A DNA stretch of 64,000 nt from Mixta sp. Marseille-Q2659 (GTDB lineage: Bacteria; Pseudomonadota; Gammaproteobacteria; Enterobacterales; Enterobacteriaceae): positions 151,234-215,233 of the forward strand of contig NZ_CALNWY010000003.1 in NCBI RefSeq assembly GCF_940807255.1, in the 5' to 3' direction. The position numbers and the translations under genes were made by a program. The notes under the pieces were generated by a model. That model worked only from the letters and a program-made list of their open reading frames with translations, ran no database searches and was not told the origin of the DNA. This document shows positions 1-9,067 of this stretch, piece by piece. How positions within the stretch are numbered: position 1 is the stretch's first letter; every line of letters starts with the position of its first letter.

Positions 1-194
1 ACAAACAGAGCGGCAATCAAAATTACGTTAGGATCGCTAAAACCGATGGTGGCTTCCTGCAGCGTTAGCGTACCGCTAAGCACGAACGCCACGATAACCA
101 GCAGCGCCACCACATCCATACGCAGCCTGCCGGAAGCAAACAGCCAGACGGTGATCGCCAGCAAACCGATGACCCACAGAAGTTGATTATTCAC
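1..194 (-). CDS. yfbS: SLC13/DASS-family transporter YfbS, N-terminal fragment
   Basis: Start of a leftward gene that runs off the left edge. From a GTG at 194 the frame encodes a hydrophobic N-terminus beginning [19 protein letters not shown] and continuing through an SGTLTLQEA stretch to a [14 protein letters not shown] segment. This closely resembles the first 64 residues of E. coli YfbS, a predicted inner-membrane anion/solute symporter. It lies next to hxpA, as in E. coli, separated by a hairpin terminator. The substrate is unknown. The GTG start is chosen because no ATG precedes the conserved N-terminus. Confidence 0.8.
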   Translation of the reverse strand, partial: MNNQLLWVIGLLAITVWLFASGRLRMDVVALLVIVAFVLSGTLTLQEATIGFSDPNVILIAALF

Positions 195-246
195 AGCCTG
201 TCCCGCACCCGCTCAATCCTCAATGCGCGCAGCATGCCATAAAATA

Positions 247-266
247 AACCCCGCTATAGCGGGGTT
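247..266 (-). terminator. Terminator after hxpA
   Basis: Perfect inverted repeat AACCCCGC-TATA-GCGGGGTT followed, on the minus strand, by TATTTTAT. It lies just after the hxpA stop codon and before yfbS, so it probably ends the hxpA transcript. Confidence 0.75.
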
Positions 267-273
267 AAATCAA

Positions 274-933
274 TCAGCTTTGGGTTAATACTTCCACCGT
301 TCCGTCATCAGCTTTGGTGATATGCAGCGCTTGCAGGGTGGTGAGCTGGAAGGCCGTTTCGGTCAGCCGCGGCGTATCCGCCGGTGCATTAACGGCGATG
401 ACCGCACAGTTGGCGGCCAGACCGGAGAGAATGCCGGCAGGCGCATCTTCCACCACAACGCAGTCGGTCGGCGGCAGACCAAGCAACTCTGCGCCGATCA
501 AATAAGCATCCGGCTCCGGCTTACCGCGTTTTACGCGCTCTGCGGTAACAAAGTGCGCCGGAAGCGGCAGTCCGGCAGCTTCACGACGCGCGGAAGCGAC
601 CGGCATCGAGCCTGACGTAACAATCGCCCAGGGAATTGCCAGCGCGTTAAGCTGCTCCAGCAGTTCACAAGCGCCCGGCAACGCCGTTACGCCGTCAGTA
701 TCTTCAGCTTCGGTTTGCTCCAGCAGGCGGAACTCCTGTTGAATTTCCTCTTCGCTGCTGCCGCGCATAAAGTGACGCAGTGAAGTGATGGCCTGTTTGC
801 CATGAATAAAACCCAGGATTTCGTCCGCCTCGATGCCGTGACGTTTTCCCCAGTTGCTCCATGCGCGCTCCACGGCCGGTAATGAATCGACCAGTGTGCC
901 ATCCAGATCAAACAAAAAACCTCTACACTTCAC
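274..933 (-). CDS. hxpA: HAD-family sugar phosphatase HxpA (YfbT)
   Basis: 219-residue haloacid dehalogenase-type phosphatase that removes phosphate from small sugar and hexitol phosphates in the cytosol. Motif I DLDGT is at residues 9-13 (both Asp present), motif II VTSGS around 105-109, the motif III Lys in KRGKPEPDA near 138, and the motif IV acidic pair ED near 162. I use the GTG at 933: AAGGAAACGCAA stands immediately before it, and E. coli YfbT starts at the same place (MRCKGFLFDLDGT). A longer in-frame extension to 1080 would overlap yfbU and has no family support. yfbU starts upstream on the same strand, so the two may be cotranscribed. Confidence 0.92.
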   Translation of the reverse strand: MKCRGFLFDLDGTLVDSLPAVERAWSNWGKRHGIEADEILGFIHGKQAITSLRHFMRGSSEEEIQQEFRLLEQTEAEDTDGVTALPGACELLEQLNALAIPWAIVTSGSMPVASARREAAGLPLPAHFVTAERVKRGKPEPDAYLIGAELLGLPPTDCVVVEDAPAGILSGLAANCAVIAVNAPADTPRLTETAFQLTTLQALHITKADDGTVEVLTQS

Positions 934-946
934 TTGCGTTTCCTTC

Positions 947-1441
947 TTATGCGTTAATGATTTGCGCAATCTCAGTCGCGCACAGGTGATACTGTCGCGG
1001 GCAGGTTTGCCAGACGGCAAGCATACTTTGATATTTTTCCCACATGGGCGTTTGAGCGTTAAAGCCGTGCGTTCCGGCATCGAAATGGGTGTAGCGCCCT
1101 TCTGTATTCACCATAAAACGTACATAGCCCAGATAGCGCGCTTCCGTTGCCGCGTCAAAGCCCAAAAACTGTAACCGCCGCTCATCAATGTCGGCATTTT
1201 CTTTCAGATTTTCAAAGGAAACCCGCAGCGCATGATGCATTTCCATAATCGTAATGATGGTGCGGCAAACCTCTTCGCTTAGCTCGCCGAAGTCGCGGTC
1301 CAGCTCACGCATTTGCAGGCTGTAGCCACGTTCAATAATGGTTTGCAGCCGACGATAACGTTCACCGTTGTCGGGATCAAGCAGGGTCATTAATTTGTAC
1401 TGATTGGAAAGAATTAAGCGCTGAGCGTGCGTCATGTCCAT
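947..1441 (-). CDS. yfbU: UPF0304 family protein YfbU
   Basis: 164-residue soluble protein, the same length as E. coli YfbU and closely similar throughout, including the [18 protein letters not shown] and [20 protein letters not shown] blocks. The start at 1441 (MDMTHAQRL) follows an AGGAG ribosome site and matches the family; the frame is open further upstream but without support. It sits 13 bp upstream of hxpA. The family has no established biochemical role, and I can add none from sequence. Confidence 0.9.
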   Translation of the reverse strand: MDMTHAQRLILSNQYKLMTLLDPDNGERYRRLQTIIERGYSLQMRELDRDFGELSEEVCRTIITIMEMHHALRVSFENLKENADIDERRLQFLGFDAATEARYLGYVRFMVNTEGRYTHFDAGTHGFNAQTPMWEKYQSMLAVWQTCPRQYHLCATEIAQIINA

Positions 1442-1497
1442 CTTCAACTCCTGTATCACGGCAAAAAAAGGATGTTCAAGAATCGCACAGCATAAAA

Positions 1498-1523
1498 AAA
1501 GGCGGTATCGCAAGCCCGCCTTT
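1498..1523 (-). terminator. Terminator after yfbV
   Basis: AAAGGCGG/CCGCCTTT-type stem with a T run on the minus-strand side. It lies between the yfbV stop and the yfbU start, so it separates the two leftward transcripts. Confidence 0.7.
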
Positions 1524-1536
1524 CTTTGATTTAAGC

Positions 1537-1568
1537 CGGGTTGCCGTGAAAAAATTTTCAGCAACCCG
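1537..1568. repeat. 8-bp perfect inverted repeat after yfbV
   Basis: CGGGTTGC (1537-1544) and GCAACCCG (1561-1568) flank a 16-nt AT-rich loop, immediately after the yfbV stop and before its terminator hairpin. It could fold as an extra 3'-end stem. No protein coding overlaps it. Confidence 0.45.
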
Positions 1569-1576
1569 TAATAGCG

Positions 1577-2026
1577 TTAAAGATCGTCGAGGAAGGTATT
1601 GTCCAGCTGACGAAACGCGCGTTTTAACAGATCCGCCAGCGCCTGATAGGTTGGCTTCCCTTCAACCGGGGCGATGGCCTGCCCTGCCTGTTGCAGCTTT
1701 TCGCGCACTTCATGAAACCAGCTAAGCAGCGCGGGCGGCAGCGGCGTAACGGAGCGGCGGCCTAACCACCACAGTCCCTGCATCGGCAGGCTGCAGGCAA
1801 ACAGCGCGATAGCAACCGCCGGGCCTAACTGCCCGCCCAGCGCAATTTGCCAGGTTAATGTGAAGATGGCCAATGGCGGCATAAAGCGTATGGCAAAGCG
1901 CGTTACGCTGCTGATGCGGTTTTCCGGGAAAACCGGCGCGAGGCGTTTATCGTTCGGCCATGTTTTCATGTAGTGCTGTCCAAGCTGGAATGTTTTAAAC
2001 CAACCGACGCTGGATTCATTTGCCAT
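1577..2026 (-). CDS. yfbV: UPF0208 inner-membrane protein YfbV
   Basis: 149 residues (E. coli 151). Two adjacent hydrophobic segments lie at about residues 44-88 ([20 protein letters not shown] and an [16 protein letters not shown] segment), with a cytosolic C-terminus ending in the conserved [15 protein letters not shown]. In E. coli YfbV is an inner-membrane protein implicated in insulating the Ter macrodomain of the chromosome; that role is carried over by homology only. It is divergent from ackA, as in E. coli. Confidence 0.9.
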   Translation of the reverse strand: MANESSVGWFKTFQLGQHYMKTWPNDKRLAPVFPENRISSVTRFAIRFMPPLAIFTLTWQIALGGQLGPAVAIALFACSLPMQGLWWLGRRSVTPLPPALLSWFHEVREKLQQAGQAIAPVEGKPTYQALADLLKRAFRQLDNTFLDDL

Positions 2027-2268
2027 GGCTCACCTCAACTTCTTTTGCAAGATTTAAAAAATTTAAGCAACGAAACAACTTTATGTGACATCATTCAAAA
2101 AATTTTGTTTTTACGTGGGAGCGCCGTTATTCTGAGCGCGTTTTTTTACGCCTCCAGCAAGGCCGATCCCTATTATTCCGAGGTCGAGCCACTGAAAGCC
2201 ATGCAGCTTTCAAATTTTTACGTAAAATTACCGTCTTTTTTTGCTGTCGGATAACTTTTTGCTGGCAG

Positions 2269-2287
2269 TATGATGATAATCATTAAT
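2269..2287. promoter_or_regulatory. Fur-box-like 19-mer upstream of ackA
   Basis: The 335-base yfbV/ackA gap holds no gene. At 2269-2287 the sequence matches the classical Fur 19-mer at 15 of 19 positions, including the whole 13-base centre ATGATAATCATTA. It lies 74 bp before the ackA ATG, where it could overlap an ackA promoter. The match is seen directly; binding is inference. I see no other convincing operator in the gap, which should also hold the yfbV promoter. Confidence 0.4.
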
Positions 2288-2361
2288 GTACCAGCTTTCA
2301 TACTTTAGGATGATAGACTGATTGCGTTTTTTTTAGCCACTTTTGACTAATAGGTACTTCC

Positions 2362-3564
2362 ATGTCGAGTAAGTTAGTACTGGTTCTGAACTGCGGTAGT
2401 TCTTCTCTTAAGTTTGCCATCATCAACCCGGCGGATGGGAAAGAATACCTGTCAGGTCTGGCCGAATGCTTCCATTTGCCCGAAGCGCGCATTAAATGGA
2501 AACTGGACGGCTCCAAGCAGGAAGCTGAGCTGGGTGCGGGCGCTGCCCACAGCGAAGCCCTGAACTTCATTGTTAAAAACATTCTGGCACAAAAACCTGA
2601 GCTGTCGGCACAAATTGCTGCAATCGGTCATCGTATCGTTCACGGCGGTGAAAAGCTGACTCAGTCCGTGGTCATTAATGATGCGATTGTGCAGGATATT
2701 AAGGAGGCTTCGCCTTTTGCTCCGCTGCATAACCCGGCGCATCTGATCGGTATCGATGAAGCGCTGAAAAACTTCCCGCACCTTTCTGATAAAAACGTAG
2801 CGGTTTTCGATACGGCTTTCCATCAGACGATGCCTGAAGAATCTTACCTCTACGCCCTGCCTTATAATCTGTATAAAGAACACGGCATTCGTCGCTACGG
2901 CTTCCACGGTACCAGCCACTACTATGTTTCAGTTGAAGCAGCACGTATGCTGAACAAACCGGTCGAAGAGCTGAACGTGATCACCTGCCACCTGGGCAAT
3001 GGTGCTTCTGTCTCTGCGATTCGCAACGGCAAGTGCGTGGACACCTCCATGGGTCTGACGCCGCTCGAAGGTCTGGTGATGGGCACGCGCAGCGGCGACA
3101 TCGATCCGGCGATCATTTTCTTCCTGCACGATACGCTGGGCATGAACATTGACGCCATCAACAAGCTGCTGACCAAAGAATCGGGCCTGCTGGGCCTGAC
3201 CGGCGTAACCAGCGACTGCCGCTACGTGGAAGAAAATTTCACCACTAAAGACGATGCGAAACGCGCAATGAACGTCTTCTGCCATCGCCTGGCCAAATAT
3301 ATCGGCTCTTACACCGCGATGATGGATGGCCGCCTGGACGCCGTCGTATTTACCGGCGGTATCGGTGAAAACGCAGCGATGGTGCGCGAACTGTCGCTGG
3401 CGAAGCTGGCGCTGCTGGGCTTTGAAGTGGATCATGAGCGTAACCTGGCGGCACGTTTCGGTCAGGAAGGCTTTATTAATAAAGAAGGCACCCGTCCGGC
3501 GCTGGTGATTCCAACCAATGAAGAGTTGGTTATCGCTCGCGACGCCGCGCGCCTTACCGCATAA
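2362..3564 (+). CDS. ackA: Acetate kinase
   Basis: 400 residues, full family length. Converts acetyl phosphate + ADP to acetate + ATP (reversible), the second half of the Pta-AckA overflow and acetate-assimilation pathway in the cytosol. ASKHA-fold landmarks are present: N-terminal phosphate loop [10 protein letters not shown], the [11 protein letters not shown] segment with the catalytic Asp, [17 protein letters not shown], and the C-terminal [11 protein letters not shown] with the conserved Glu. The ATG at 2362 gives the E. coli N-terminus ([10 protein letters not shown]). pta follows 67 bp downstream after a hairpin, the usual operon. Confidence 0.97.
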   Translation: MSSKLVLVLNCGSSSLKFAIINPADGKEYLSGLAECFHLPEARIKWKLDGSKQEAELGAGAAHSEALNFIVKNILAQKPELSAQIAAIGHRIVHGGEKLTQSVVINDAIVQDIKEASPFAPLHNPAHLIGIDEALKNFPHLSDKNVAVFDTAFHQTMPEESYLYALPYNLYKEHGIRRYGFHGTSHYYVSVEAARMLNKPVEELNVITCHLGNGASVSAIRNGKCVDTSMGLTPLEGLVMGTRSGDIDPAIIFFLHDTLGMNIDAINKLLTKESGLLGLTGVTSDCRYVEENFTTKDDAKRAMNVFCHRLAKYIGSYTAMMDGRLDAVVFTGGIGENAAMVRELSLAKLALLGFEVDHERNLAARFGQEGFINKEGTRPALVIPTNEELVIARDAARLTA

Positions 3565-3570
3565 GACTCT

Positions 3571-3594
3571 CTCCGTCAGCCCAGGCTGACGGAG
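3571..3594 (+). terminator. Hairpin between ackA and pta
   Basis: Perfect 10-bp stem CTCCGTCAGC/GCTGACGGAG with a CCAG loop, followed by TTGTTTTGA. It stands between two genes normally cotranscribed, so it is more likely a partial terminator or an mRNA-stabilising/processing stem than an absolute stop. Confidence 0.6.
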
Positions 3595-3631
3595 TTGTTT
3601 TGACACCCCTGAAATACCTGAGAGGTTTACT

Positions 3632-5785
3632 GTGTCACGTACCATTATGCTTATTCCTACCGGCACCAGCGTCGGCCTGACCAGCGTCAGCCTCGGCGTC
3701 ATCCGGGCGATGGAGCGCAAAGGGGTTCGCCTCAGCGTGTTCAAACCCATCGCACAGCCGCGTGCCGGCGGCAATGCGCCTGACCAGACCACCACTATTA
3801 TCCGTAAAAACTCCTCCATTCCCGCCGCTGAGCCGCTGCTGATGTCGCGCGTTGAATCCCTGCTGGGTTCTAACCAGCAGGACGTGCTGATGGAAGAGAT
3901 TATTGCCCGCTACCATGCCAATACCCAGGATGCCGAAGTGGTGCTGGTTGAAGGCCTGGTGCCAACCCGCAAACATCAGTTCGCCAACGCGCTTAACTAT
4001 GAAATCGCGAAAACGCTGAATGCGGAAATTATTTTTGTTACCGCGCTGGGCAACGATTCGCCGGCACAGCTGAAAGAGCGTATCGAAGTGACGCAAAGTA
4101 GCTTTGGCGGCAACAAAAATAAAAGCATCACCGGCGTTATCATCAACAAACTGAATGCGCCGGTTGACGAACAGGGACGTACCCGTCCCGATCTGTCAGA
4201 AATCTTTGATGACTCCACCAAAGCCAGCGTCGCCAATATCGATCCGAAGGCGCTGTTCGCTAACAGCCCGCTGCCGGTACTGGGCTGCATTCCGTGGAGC
4301 TTCGATCTGATCGCTACCCGCGCCATTGATATGTGCCGTCACCTGAACGCGCGCGTAATCAATGAAGGCGAAATTCAGACGCGTCGCGTTAAATCAGTCA
4401 CCTTCTGCGCGCGCAGCCTGCCGCATATGCTGGAGCATTTCCGTCCGGGCTCGCTGCTGGTGACCTCGGCGGATCGTCCTGACGTACTGGTCGCGGCCTG
4501 TCTGGCAGCGATGAACGGCATTGAAATCGGCGCAATTCTGCTGACTGGCGGTTATGAAATGGATGAGCGTATTCGTAAACTTTGCGAACGCGCCTTCCAG
4601 ACCGGCCTGCCGGTATTTATGGTGAATACCAATACCTGGCAAACCTCGCTCAGCCTGCAGAGTTTCAATCTGGAAGTGCCCAGCGACGATACCCAGCGCA
4701 TTGAGAAAGTGCAGGAATATGTCGCCAGCCATATCAGCAGCGACTGGATTGAATCCCTGACCGCAGCTTCAGAGCGCACCCGTCGTCTTTCCCCACCGGC
4801 TTTCCGCTATCAGCTTACCGAGCTGGCGCGCAAAGCGGGCAAACGCATCGTGCTGCCGGAAGGCGATGAGCCGCGTACCGTTAAAGCGGCGGCTATTTGT
4901 GCCGAACGCGGCATTGCGCAGTGCGTTCTGCTGGGTAACCCGGATGAAATTAAACGCGTGGCGGCGGCGCAAGGTGTCGAACTGGGCGAAGGCATTGAGA
5001 TTATCGACCCGGAAGAGGCGCGTAATGATTATGTCGCCCGCCTGGTTGAGCTGCGTAAAAACAAAGGCATGACCGAAGTTGTGGCGCAGGAACAGCTGGA
5101 GGATAACGTGGTGCTGGGCACCATGATGCTGGAACGCGATCGGGTAGACGGCCTGGTTTCCGGTGCGGTACATACCACTGCTAACACTATCCGTCCGCCG
5201 TTACAGCTGATTAAAACCGCGCCGAACAGCTCGCTGGTGTCTTCCGTATTCTTTATGCTGCTGCCGGAGCAGGTGCTGGTTTACGGCGATTGCGCGATCA
5301 ACCCGGATCCGACCGCGGAACAGCTGGCGGAAATCGCTATTCAGTCAGCGGATTCTGCCGCGGCGTTCGGCATTGAGCCGCGCGTGGCGATGATCTCCTA
5401 CTCCACCGGTAACTCAGGCGCAGGCAGCGACGTTGAGAAAGTGCGTGAAGCAACGCGCATTGCGCAGGAAAAACGCCCGGATCTGGTTATTGATGGTCCG
5501 CTACAGTATGACGCGGCGATCATGGAAGACGTGGCAAAATCCAAAGCGCCGAACTCTCAGGTTGCCGGTCGCGCAACGGTATTTATTTTCCCGGATCTGA
5601 ATACCGGTAATACCACTTATAAAGCGGTACAGCGTTCCGCAGATCTCATTTCCATTGGTCCTATGCTGCAAGGCATGCGTAAGCCAGTTAACGATCTGTC
5701 TCGTGGCGCGCTGGTTGATGATATTGTTTATACCATCGCTCTGACCGCTATTCAGGCAGCACAGGCGGCAGAACAGCAGAGCTAA
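3632..5785 (+). CDS. pta: Phosphate acetyltransferase
   Basis: 717 residues (E. coli 714). Transfers acetyl between CoA and phosphate, making acetyl phosphate for AckA. Three parts are visible: an N-terminal P-loop/BioD-like domain from [15 protein letters not shown], a central DRTGG-type regulatory domain (about 215-340), and a C-terminal catalytic PTA_PTB domain from about 390, with [26 protein letters not shown] and [16 protein letters not shown]. The start is GTG, with GAGAGG upstream. It is second in the ackA-pta operon and is closed by a strong terminator. Confidence 0.97.
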   Translation: MSRTIMLIPTGTSVGLTSVSLGVIRAMERKGVRLSVFKPIAQPRAGGNAPDQTTTIIRKNSSIPAAEPLLMSRVESLLGSNQQDVLMEEIIARYHANTQDAEVVLVEGLVPTRKHQFANALNYEIAKTLNAEIIFVTALGNDSPAQLKERIEVTQSSFGGNKNKSITGVIINKLNAPVDEQGRTRPDLSEIFDDSTKASVANIDPKALFANSPLPVLGCIPWSFDLIATRAIDMCRHLNARVINEGEIQTRRVKSVTFCARSLPHMLEHFRPGSLLVTSADRPDVLVAACLAAMNGIEIGAILLTGGYEMDERIRKLCERAFQTGLPVFMVNTNTWQTSLSLQSFNLEVPSDDTQRIEKVQEYVASHISSDWIESLTAASERTRRLSPPAFRYQLTELARKAGKRIVLPEGDEPRTVKAAAICAERGIAQCVLLGNPDEIKRVAAAQGVELGEGIEIIDPEEARNDYVARLVELRKNKGMTEVVAQEQLEDNVVLGTMMLERDRVDGLVSGAVHTTANTIRPPLQLIKTAPNSSLVSSVFFMLLPEQVLVYGDCAINPDPTAEQLAEIAIQSADSAAAFGIEPRVAMISYSTGNSGAGSDVEKVREATRIAQEKRPDLVIDGPLQYDAAIMEDVAKSKAPNSQVAGRATVFIFPDLNTGNTTYKAVQRSADLISIGPMLQGMRKPVNDLSRGALVDDIVYTIALTAIQAAQAAEQQS

Positions 5786-5801
5786 TTCTGTATGACCTGT
5801 T

Positions 5802-5823
5802 AAAGGCGGCTGAGGCCGCCTTT
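5802..5823 (+). terminator. Terminator after pta
   Basis: GGCGGC-TGAG-GCCGCC stem flanked by AAA and a run of six T, 16 bp after the pta stop. A weaker CCAGGG...CCCTGG stem with T-rich sequence follows at 5855-5879. Confidence 0.85.
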
Positions 5824-5940
5824 TTTATTTCCACTAATCACCTGTTTTCTCTGTCCAGGGCGTTTTCTTTTTACCCTGGTTCTTATTTTCAGTTTTAAAA
5901 TAAGGCGGACAACCTTGAAAGATTTGGTAATGACTCCAAC

Positions 5941-6444
5941 TTACTGATAGTGTTTTATGTTCAGATAATGCCCGATGACCTTGTCATGCAGCTCCACCGA
6001 TTTTGAGAACGACAGTGACTTCCGTCCCAGCCTTGCCAGATGTTGTCTCAGATTCAGGTTATGTCGCTCAATGCGCTGAGTGTAACGCTTGCTGATAACG
6101 TGCAGCTTTCCCTTCAGGTGTGATTCGTACAGCGGCCAGCCATCCGTCATCCATACCACGACCTCAAAGGCCGACAGCAGGCTCAGAAGACGCTCCAGTG
6201 TGGCCAGAGTGCGTTCACCGAAGACGTGCGCCACAACCGTCCTCCGTATCCTGTCATACGCGTAAAACAGCCAGCGCTGACGTGATTTAGCACCGACGTA
6301 GCCCCACTGTTCGTCCATTTCAGCGCAGACAATCACATCACTGCCCGGTTGTATGCGCGAGGTTACCGACTGCGGCCTGAGTTTTTTAAGTGACGTAAAA
6401 CCGTGTTGAGGCCAACGCCCATAATGCGTGCACTGGCGCGACAT
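5941..6444 (-). CDS. insB: IS1 protein InsB (transposase catalytic part)
   Basis: 167 residues ending at the usual [19 protein letters not shown]. It holds the DDE-type catalytic portion ([43 protein letters not shown]). It overlaps insA in another frame and is normally expressed as the InsAB' fusion through the AAAAAAC slippery site, which is present. No stop or indel is visible, so the element should be able to make its transposase. Confidence 0.95.
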   Translation of the reverse strand: MSRQCTHYGRWPQHGFTSLKKLRPQSVTSRIQPGSDVIVCAEMDEQWGYVGAKSRQRWLFYAYDRIRRTVVAHVFGERTLATLERLLSLLSAFEVVVWMTDGWPLYESHLKGKLHVISKRYTQRIERHNLNLRQHLARLGRKSLSFSKSVELHDKVIGHYLNIKHYQ

Positions 6445-6638
6445 CCGACGCCATTCATGGCCATATCAATGATTTTCTGGTGCGTACCGGGCTGAGAGGC
6501 GGTGTAAGTGAACTGTAGTTGCCATGTTTTACGGCAATGAGAGCAGAGATAGCGCTGATGTCCGGCAGTGCTTTTGCCGTTACGCACCACGCCTTCAGTA
6601 GCGGAGCAGGAAGGACATCTGATGGAAATGGAAGCCAC
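6363..6638 (-). CDS. insA: IS1 protein InsA
   Basis: 91 residues, full length. An N-terminal C4 zinc-finger pair (CPSC near residues 8-11, CSHC near 32-35) is followed by a helix-turn-helix region ending in [18 protein letters not shown]. InsA binds the IS1 ends and represses transposition; the N-terminal part of the InsAB' transposase is the same sequence joined to InsB by -1 frameshifting. It differs from the E. coli K-12 copies at only a few positions. Confidence 0.95.
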   Translation of the reverse strand: MASISIRCPSCSATEGVVRNGKSTAGHQRYLCSHCRKTWQLQFTYTASQPGTHQKIIDMAMNGVGCRASARIMGVGLNTVLRHLKNSGRSR

Positions 6639-6763
6639 GCAAGCACCTTAAAATCACCATCATACACTAAATCAGTAAGTTGGCAGCATTACCAAAGATT
6701 TCACTATGAAACTGTCAGCATTATAACCCACTTTAAAATATAGCCTTTTCGCCGTTCCATCAT

Positions 6764-6867
6764 AAAAAATAAGCGAAGCGGCTTTGATAAGCCCTTACAA
6801 AAAATAAGCGAAACCGCGCATTTTCATATTAAAGAAATAAATAGCCGCTTGCCGCTTCGCTTATTTT
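6764..6867. repeat. Palindromic/direct repeat cluster before the 7019 gene
   Basis: The 325 bases from IS1 to the 7019 gene hold no gene. A 17-base word AAAATAAGCGAAGCGGC (6766-6782) recurs as its exact reverse complement at 6851-6867. A third, direct copy of the first part, AAAAAATAAGCGAA, lies at 6799-6812 (first copy 6764-6777). The arms could pair across about 68 bases. It lies about 150 bp before the 7019 start; function unknown. Confidence 0.7.
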
Positions 6868-7018
6868 CCTGTCACAAACCTTAAAATTATTTTGGTCAAA
6901 TCTGCATTCCCTACTAGCCTTAAATTACCTGAAATAAGAGGTATCGCTATTTTTCACGCATGTTGAAAAATTAATTCTGTGGCAACGGGTTAAAAGATAA
7001 AGATAGGGAGTCAATATT

Positions 7019-8050
7019 ATGAGTGAACATCCTGAGCATCTCCGCAACCGGCATGATACGGCCTGGGTGGAACCGGTGAATGGTGTACCGCTGAAGCGCA
7101 TTTCATGGAGCGCTATCTTTGCCGGCGTTATCGCTGCGATATTAATTCATCTGCTATTAACACTGTTGGGTACGGCAATTGGTACCACCAGCATCGATCC
7201 TATGAAAGAACAAAATCCGCTGGACGGCATTGGTACCGGCGCGGCTATCTGGACCGGCATCAGCATGCTGGTTTCAATCGCCGTGGGTGCCTGGGTGAGC
7301 GGACGGCTGGCCCAACGCGAAGGAATGCTGCATGGCCTGCTGATGTTTGGCGTAAATACGCTGTTTAGTCTGTGGCTGGCGGTAATGCTGGTGAACTCGG
7401 CCATGCATGGTGCAATGAACGTCATGGGTGCAGGCCTGAACGTTATCGGTAGCAGCATTTCAGCCGTTGCGCCGCAGGCAAAACAAATGGCGCAGGATAA
7501 ATTGCAGGAGAGCGGCATTAACCTGAATGATTTGCAGAATGAATTAGAAACCACGCTGCGCCAGACGGGTAAACCTGAACTCCAGCCGGAAAATCTGCAA
7601 AATGATGCGCAGAATGCCGCTGACAGCGCACAGAATCAGGCACAGGCTACGGCCAATAATCCGCAAAACGCCGATACTGATATTGCCAACTGGGTTAAAG
7701 GATTAATTAACAGCAACCAGGATACTTTACAGGCTGCCGACCGTGACGCGCTGAAAAATATTATTAAAGCCCGTACCGGAAAAACCGATGCTGAAGCGGA
7801 ACAGATTGTCGATCAGACAGAGAAAAGCTATCAGCAGGCTCGTCAGAAATATAATGAGTTAAAACAGCAGGCGGAACAGAAAGCGCGTGAAGCAGCGGAT
7901 AAAGCCGCCGCCGCCACTGCGAAAGCCAGCTGGTTTGCCTTCTTTATGCTGATTATTGAAGCCATTCTGGCCGGCGTAATGGGTATGGTAGGTCGTCGTA
8001 CTCAGCCGCGTGAGGTACTGAGCCATCAGCGTCCAACCAAACGTGACTAA
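7019..8050 (+). CDS. Membrane protein with long Gln/Asn/Ala-rich helical domain, function unknown
   Basis: 343 residues. I do not recognise a characterised family. Hydrophobic segments lie at about 30-52 (AIFAGVIAAILIHLLLTLL), 72-94 and 103-128, followed by a Met/Gly/Ala stretch. Residues about 150-300 are hydrophilic and helix-prone, rich in Gln, Asn, Ala and Lys, with heptad-like runs near the end (KSYQQARQKYNELKQQAEQK). One last membrane segment (FFMLIIEAILAGVMGMVG) and a basic tail end the protein. This suggests an inner-membrane protein with a soluble coiled-coil or LEA-like loop. The ATG is preceded by AGGGAG. It is a single gene bounded by terminators and convergent with the transketolase operon. 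Similar proteins are sometimes loosely labelled CAP-Gly; I see no basis for that. Confidence 0.8.
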   Translation: MSEHPEHLRNRHDTAWVEPVNGVPLKRISWSAIFAGVIAAILIHLLLTLLGTAIGTTSIDPMKEQNPLDGIGTGAAIWTGISMLVSIAVGAWVSGRLAQREGMLHGLLMFGVNTLFSLWLAVMLVNSAMHGAMNVMGAGLNVIGSSISAVAPQAKQMAQDKLQESGINLNDLQNELETTLRQTGKPELQPENLQNDAQNAADSAQNQAQATANNPQNADTDIANWVKGLINSNQDTLQAADRDALKNIIKARTGKTDAEAEQIVDQTEKSYQQARQKYNELKQQAEQKAREAADKAAAATAKASWFAFFMLIIEAILAGVMGMVGRRTQPREVLSHQRPTKRD

Positions 8051-8066
8051 ATCCTGGTAAAAAAAG

Positions 8067-8085
8067 GGCGGGATGAATTCCCGCC
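8067..8085. terminator. Bidirectional terminator
   Basis: GGCGGGA...TCCCGCC stem flanked by A5 on the left and T6 on the right, so it can act for both the rightward 7019 gene and the leftward transketolase operon, whose last stop lies 29 bp away. Confidence 0.85.
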
Positions 8086-8113
8086 TTTTTTATTAGCCTT
8101 ATTCCCGCTTTTC

Positions 8114-9067
8114 TCAGAGTAACTCTCGCGCCGCCGCGACAATATCCTGCATCGTCAGGCCATACTCTTTCTGTAAAAATTCCTGCGTACCGACCTGACC
8201 GTAGCGCTCTTTCACACCCACGCGCCGCATCGGCACCGGACAGGTTTCCACCAGGACTTCTGCGACCGCCGATCCCAGCCCGTTATGAATGCTGTGATTT
8301 TCACAGGTCACGATACGTCCGGTTTTCTCAGCATAATTTTTCACCAGAATGCGATCGATGGGTTTCAGGGTAAACATATCGATAACCGCCGCGCTGACGC
8401 CTTCGCGCTCCAGCTGGCGCGCCGCCTCCAGCGCTTCTGCCACCATAATGCCGTTAGCAATCAGTGTAATATCCTCACCCTCGCGCAGCACGTTGCCCTT
8501 GCCGATGGTAAAGGTTGAGCCTGGCGCATAAACGCTCGGCGCCTGCTTACGGATGGTGCGCACCCAGTAAAAGCCGTCAAGATCGATAAGCTGGCGCAGC
8601 ACATCCTCAAACATCACCGCATCAGTCACCTCCAGCACCACCGAGTGCGCCAGCCCGCGCACAATGCCCATATCCTCAAATGACATATGGGTGCCGCCGT
8701 TATGGCAGGCGGTAACGCCCGCATCGGACGCGATAACCTTAACGTTGTTGCGCGCATAATCCAGCGACATAAACAGCTGGTCGAAGCAGCGACGGCTGGC
8801 AAAGGCGGTAAAGGTATGAACAAAGGGCTTACGTCCGGTCAGCGACAGCCCGGCGGCCGTGCCTATAACGTTGGCCTCCATAATCCCGCAGTTGATTACG
8901 TGCTTTGGATGCGCGCGCGCCACGCCGTCCATCGCCATTGAACTCATCAGGTCCGCCTCAAGGGCGATAATCGGGCTTCCCGCTTCAATCTGTGCCGCAA
9001 CGAAGCTGGCATACACTTTGCGCATCTCCGTAGCATCTTTTTGTCCTGCCGGTGCAACCTTAATCAT
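8114..9067 (-). CDS. Transketolase, C-terminal subunit
   Basis: 317 residues with the pyrimidine-binding and C-terminal domains of a split transketolase. Landmarks are the EANVIGTAAGLSLTGRKPF segment with the Glu that activates thiamine diphosphate, the Phe-rich HTFTAFASRRCFDQL, the HNGGTHMSFEDMG loop, and a transketolase_C domain from about 185 (LIANGIMVAEALEAA ... CENHSIHNGLGSAVAE). With the 9060 subunit it would transfer two-carbon ketol units between sugar phosphates. The start overlaps the partner's end by 8 bp, so the two are translationally coupled. It is last in the PTS operon. The substrate is not shown by sequence. Confidence 0.92.
   Translation of the reverse strand: MIKVAPAGQKDATEMRKVYASFVAAQIEAGSPIIALEADLMSSMAMDGVARAHPKHVINCGIMEANVIGTAAGLSLTGRKPFVHTFTAFASRRCFDQLFMSLDYARNNVKVIASDAGVTACHNGGTHMSFEDMGIVRGLAHSVVLEVTDAVMFEDVLRQLIDLDGFYWVRTIRKQAPSVYAPGSTFTIGKGNVLREGEDITLIANGIMVAEALEAARQLEREGVSAAVIDMFTLKPIDRILVKNYAEKTGRIVTCENHSIHNGLGSAVAEVLVETCPVPMRRVGVKERYGQVGTQEFLQKEYGLTMQDIVAAARELL

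Larger units (their letters stand above)
5926..6693 (-). mobile_element. IS1-family insertion sequence, complete
   Basis: Exactly 768 bp, the canonical IS1 length. The ends are imperfect inverted repeats: GGTAATGACTCCAACTTACT at 5926 and GGTAATGCTGCCAACTTACT reading inward from 6693. Both are flanked by the same 8 bases, AAAGATTT (5918-5925 and 6694-6701), a target-site duplication. insA and insB are intact, and the AAAAAAC slip sequence for -1 frameshifting to the InsAB' transposase is present where they overlap. The insertion lies between pta and the membrane protein gene at 7019 and breaks no gene. Intact ends and duplication suggest recent transposition. Confidence 0.97.

Noticed and set aside
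2929..3819. Long open frame antisense to ackA (296 codons)
   Set aside because: It mirrors the codon pattern of ackA/pta, crosses the ackA-pta junction, and has no start signal or recognisable domain.
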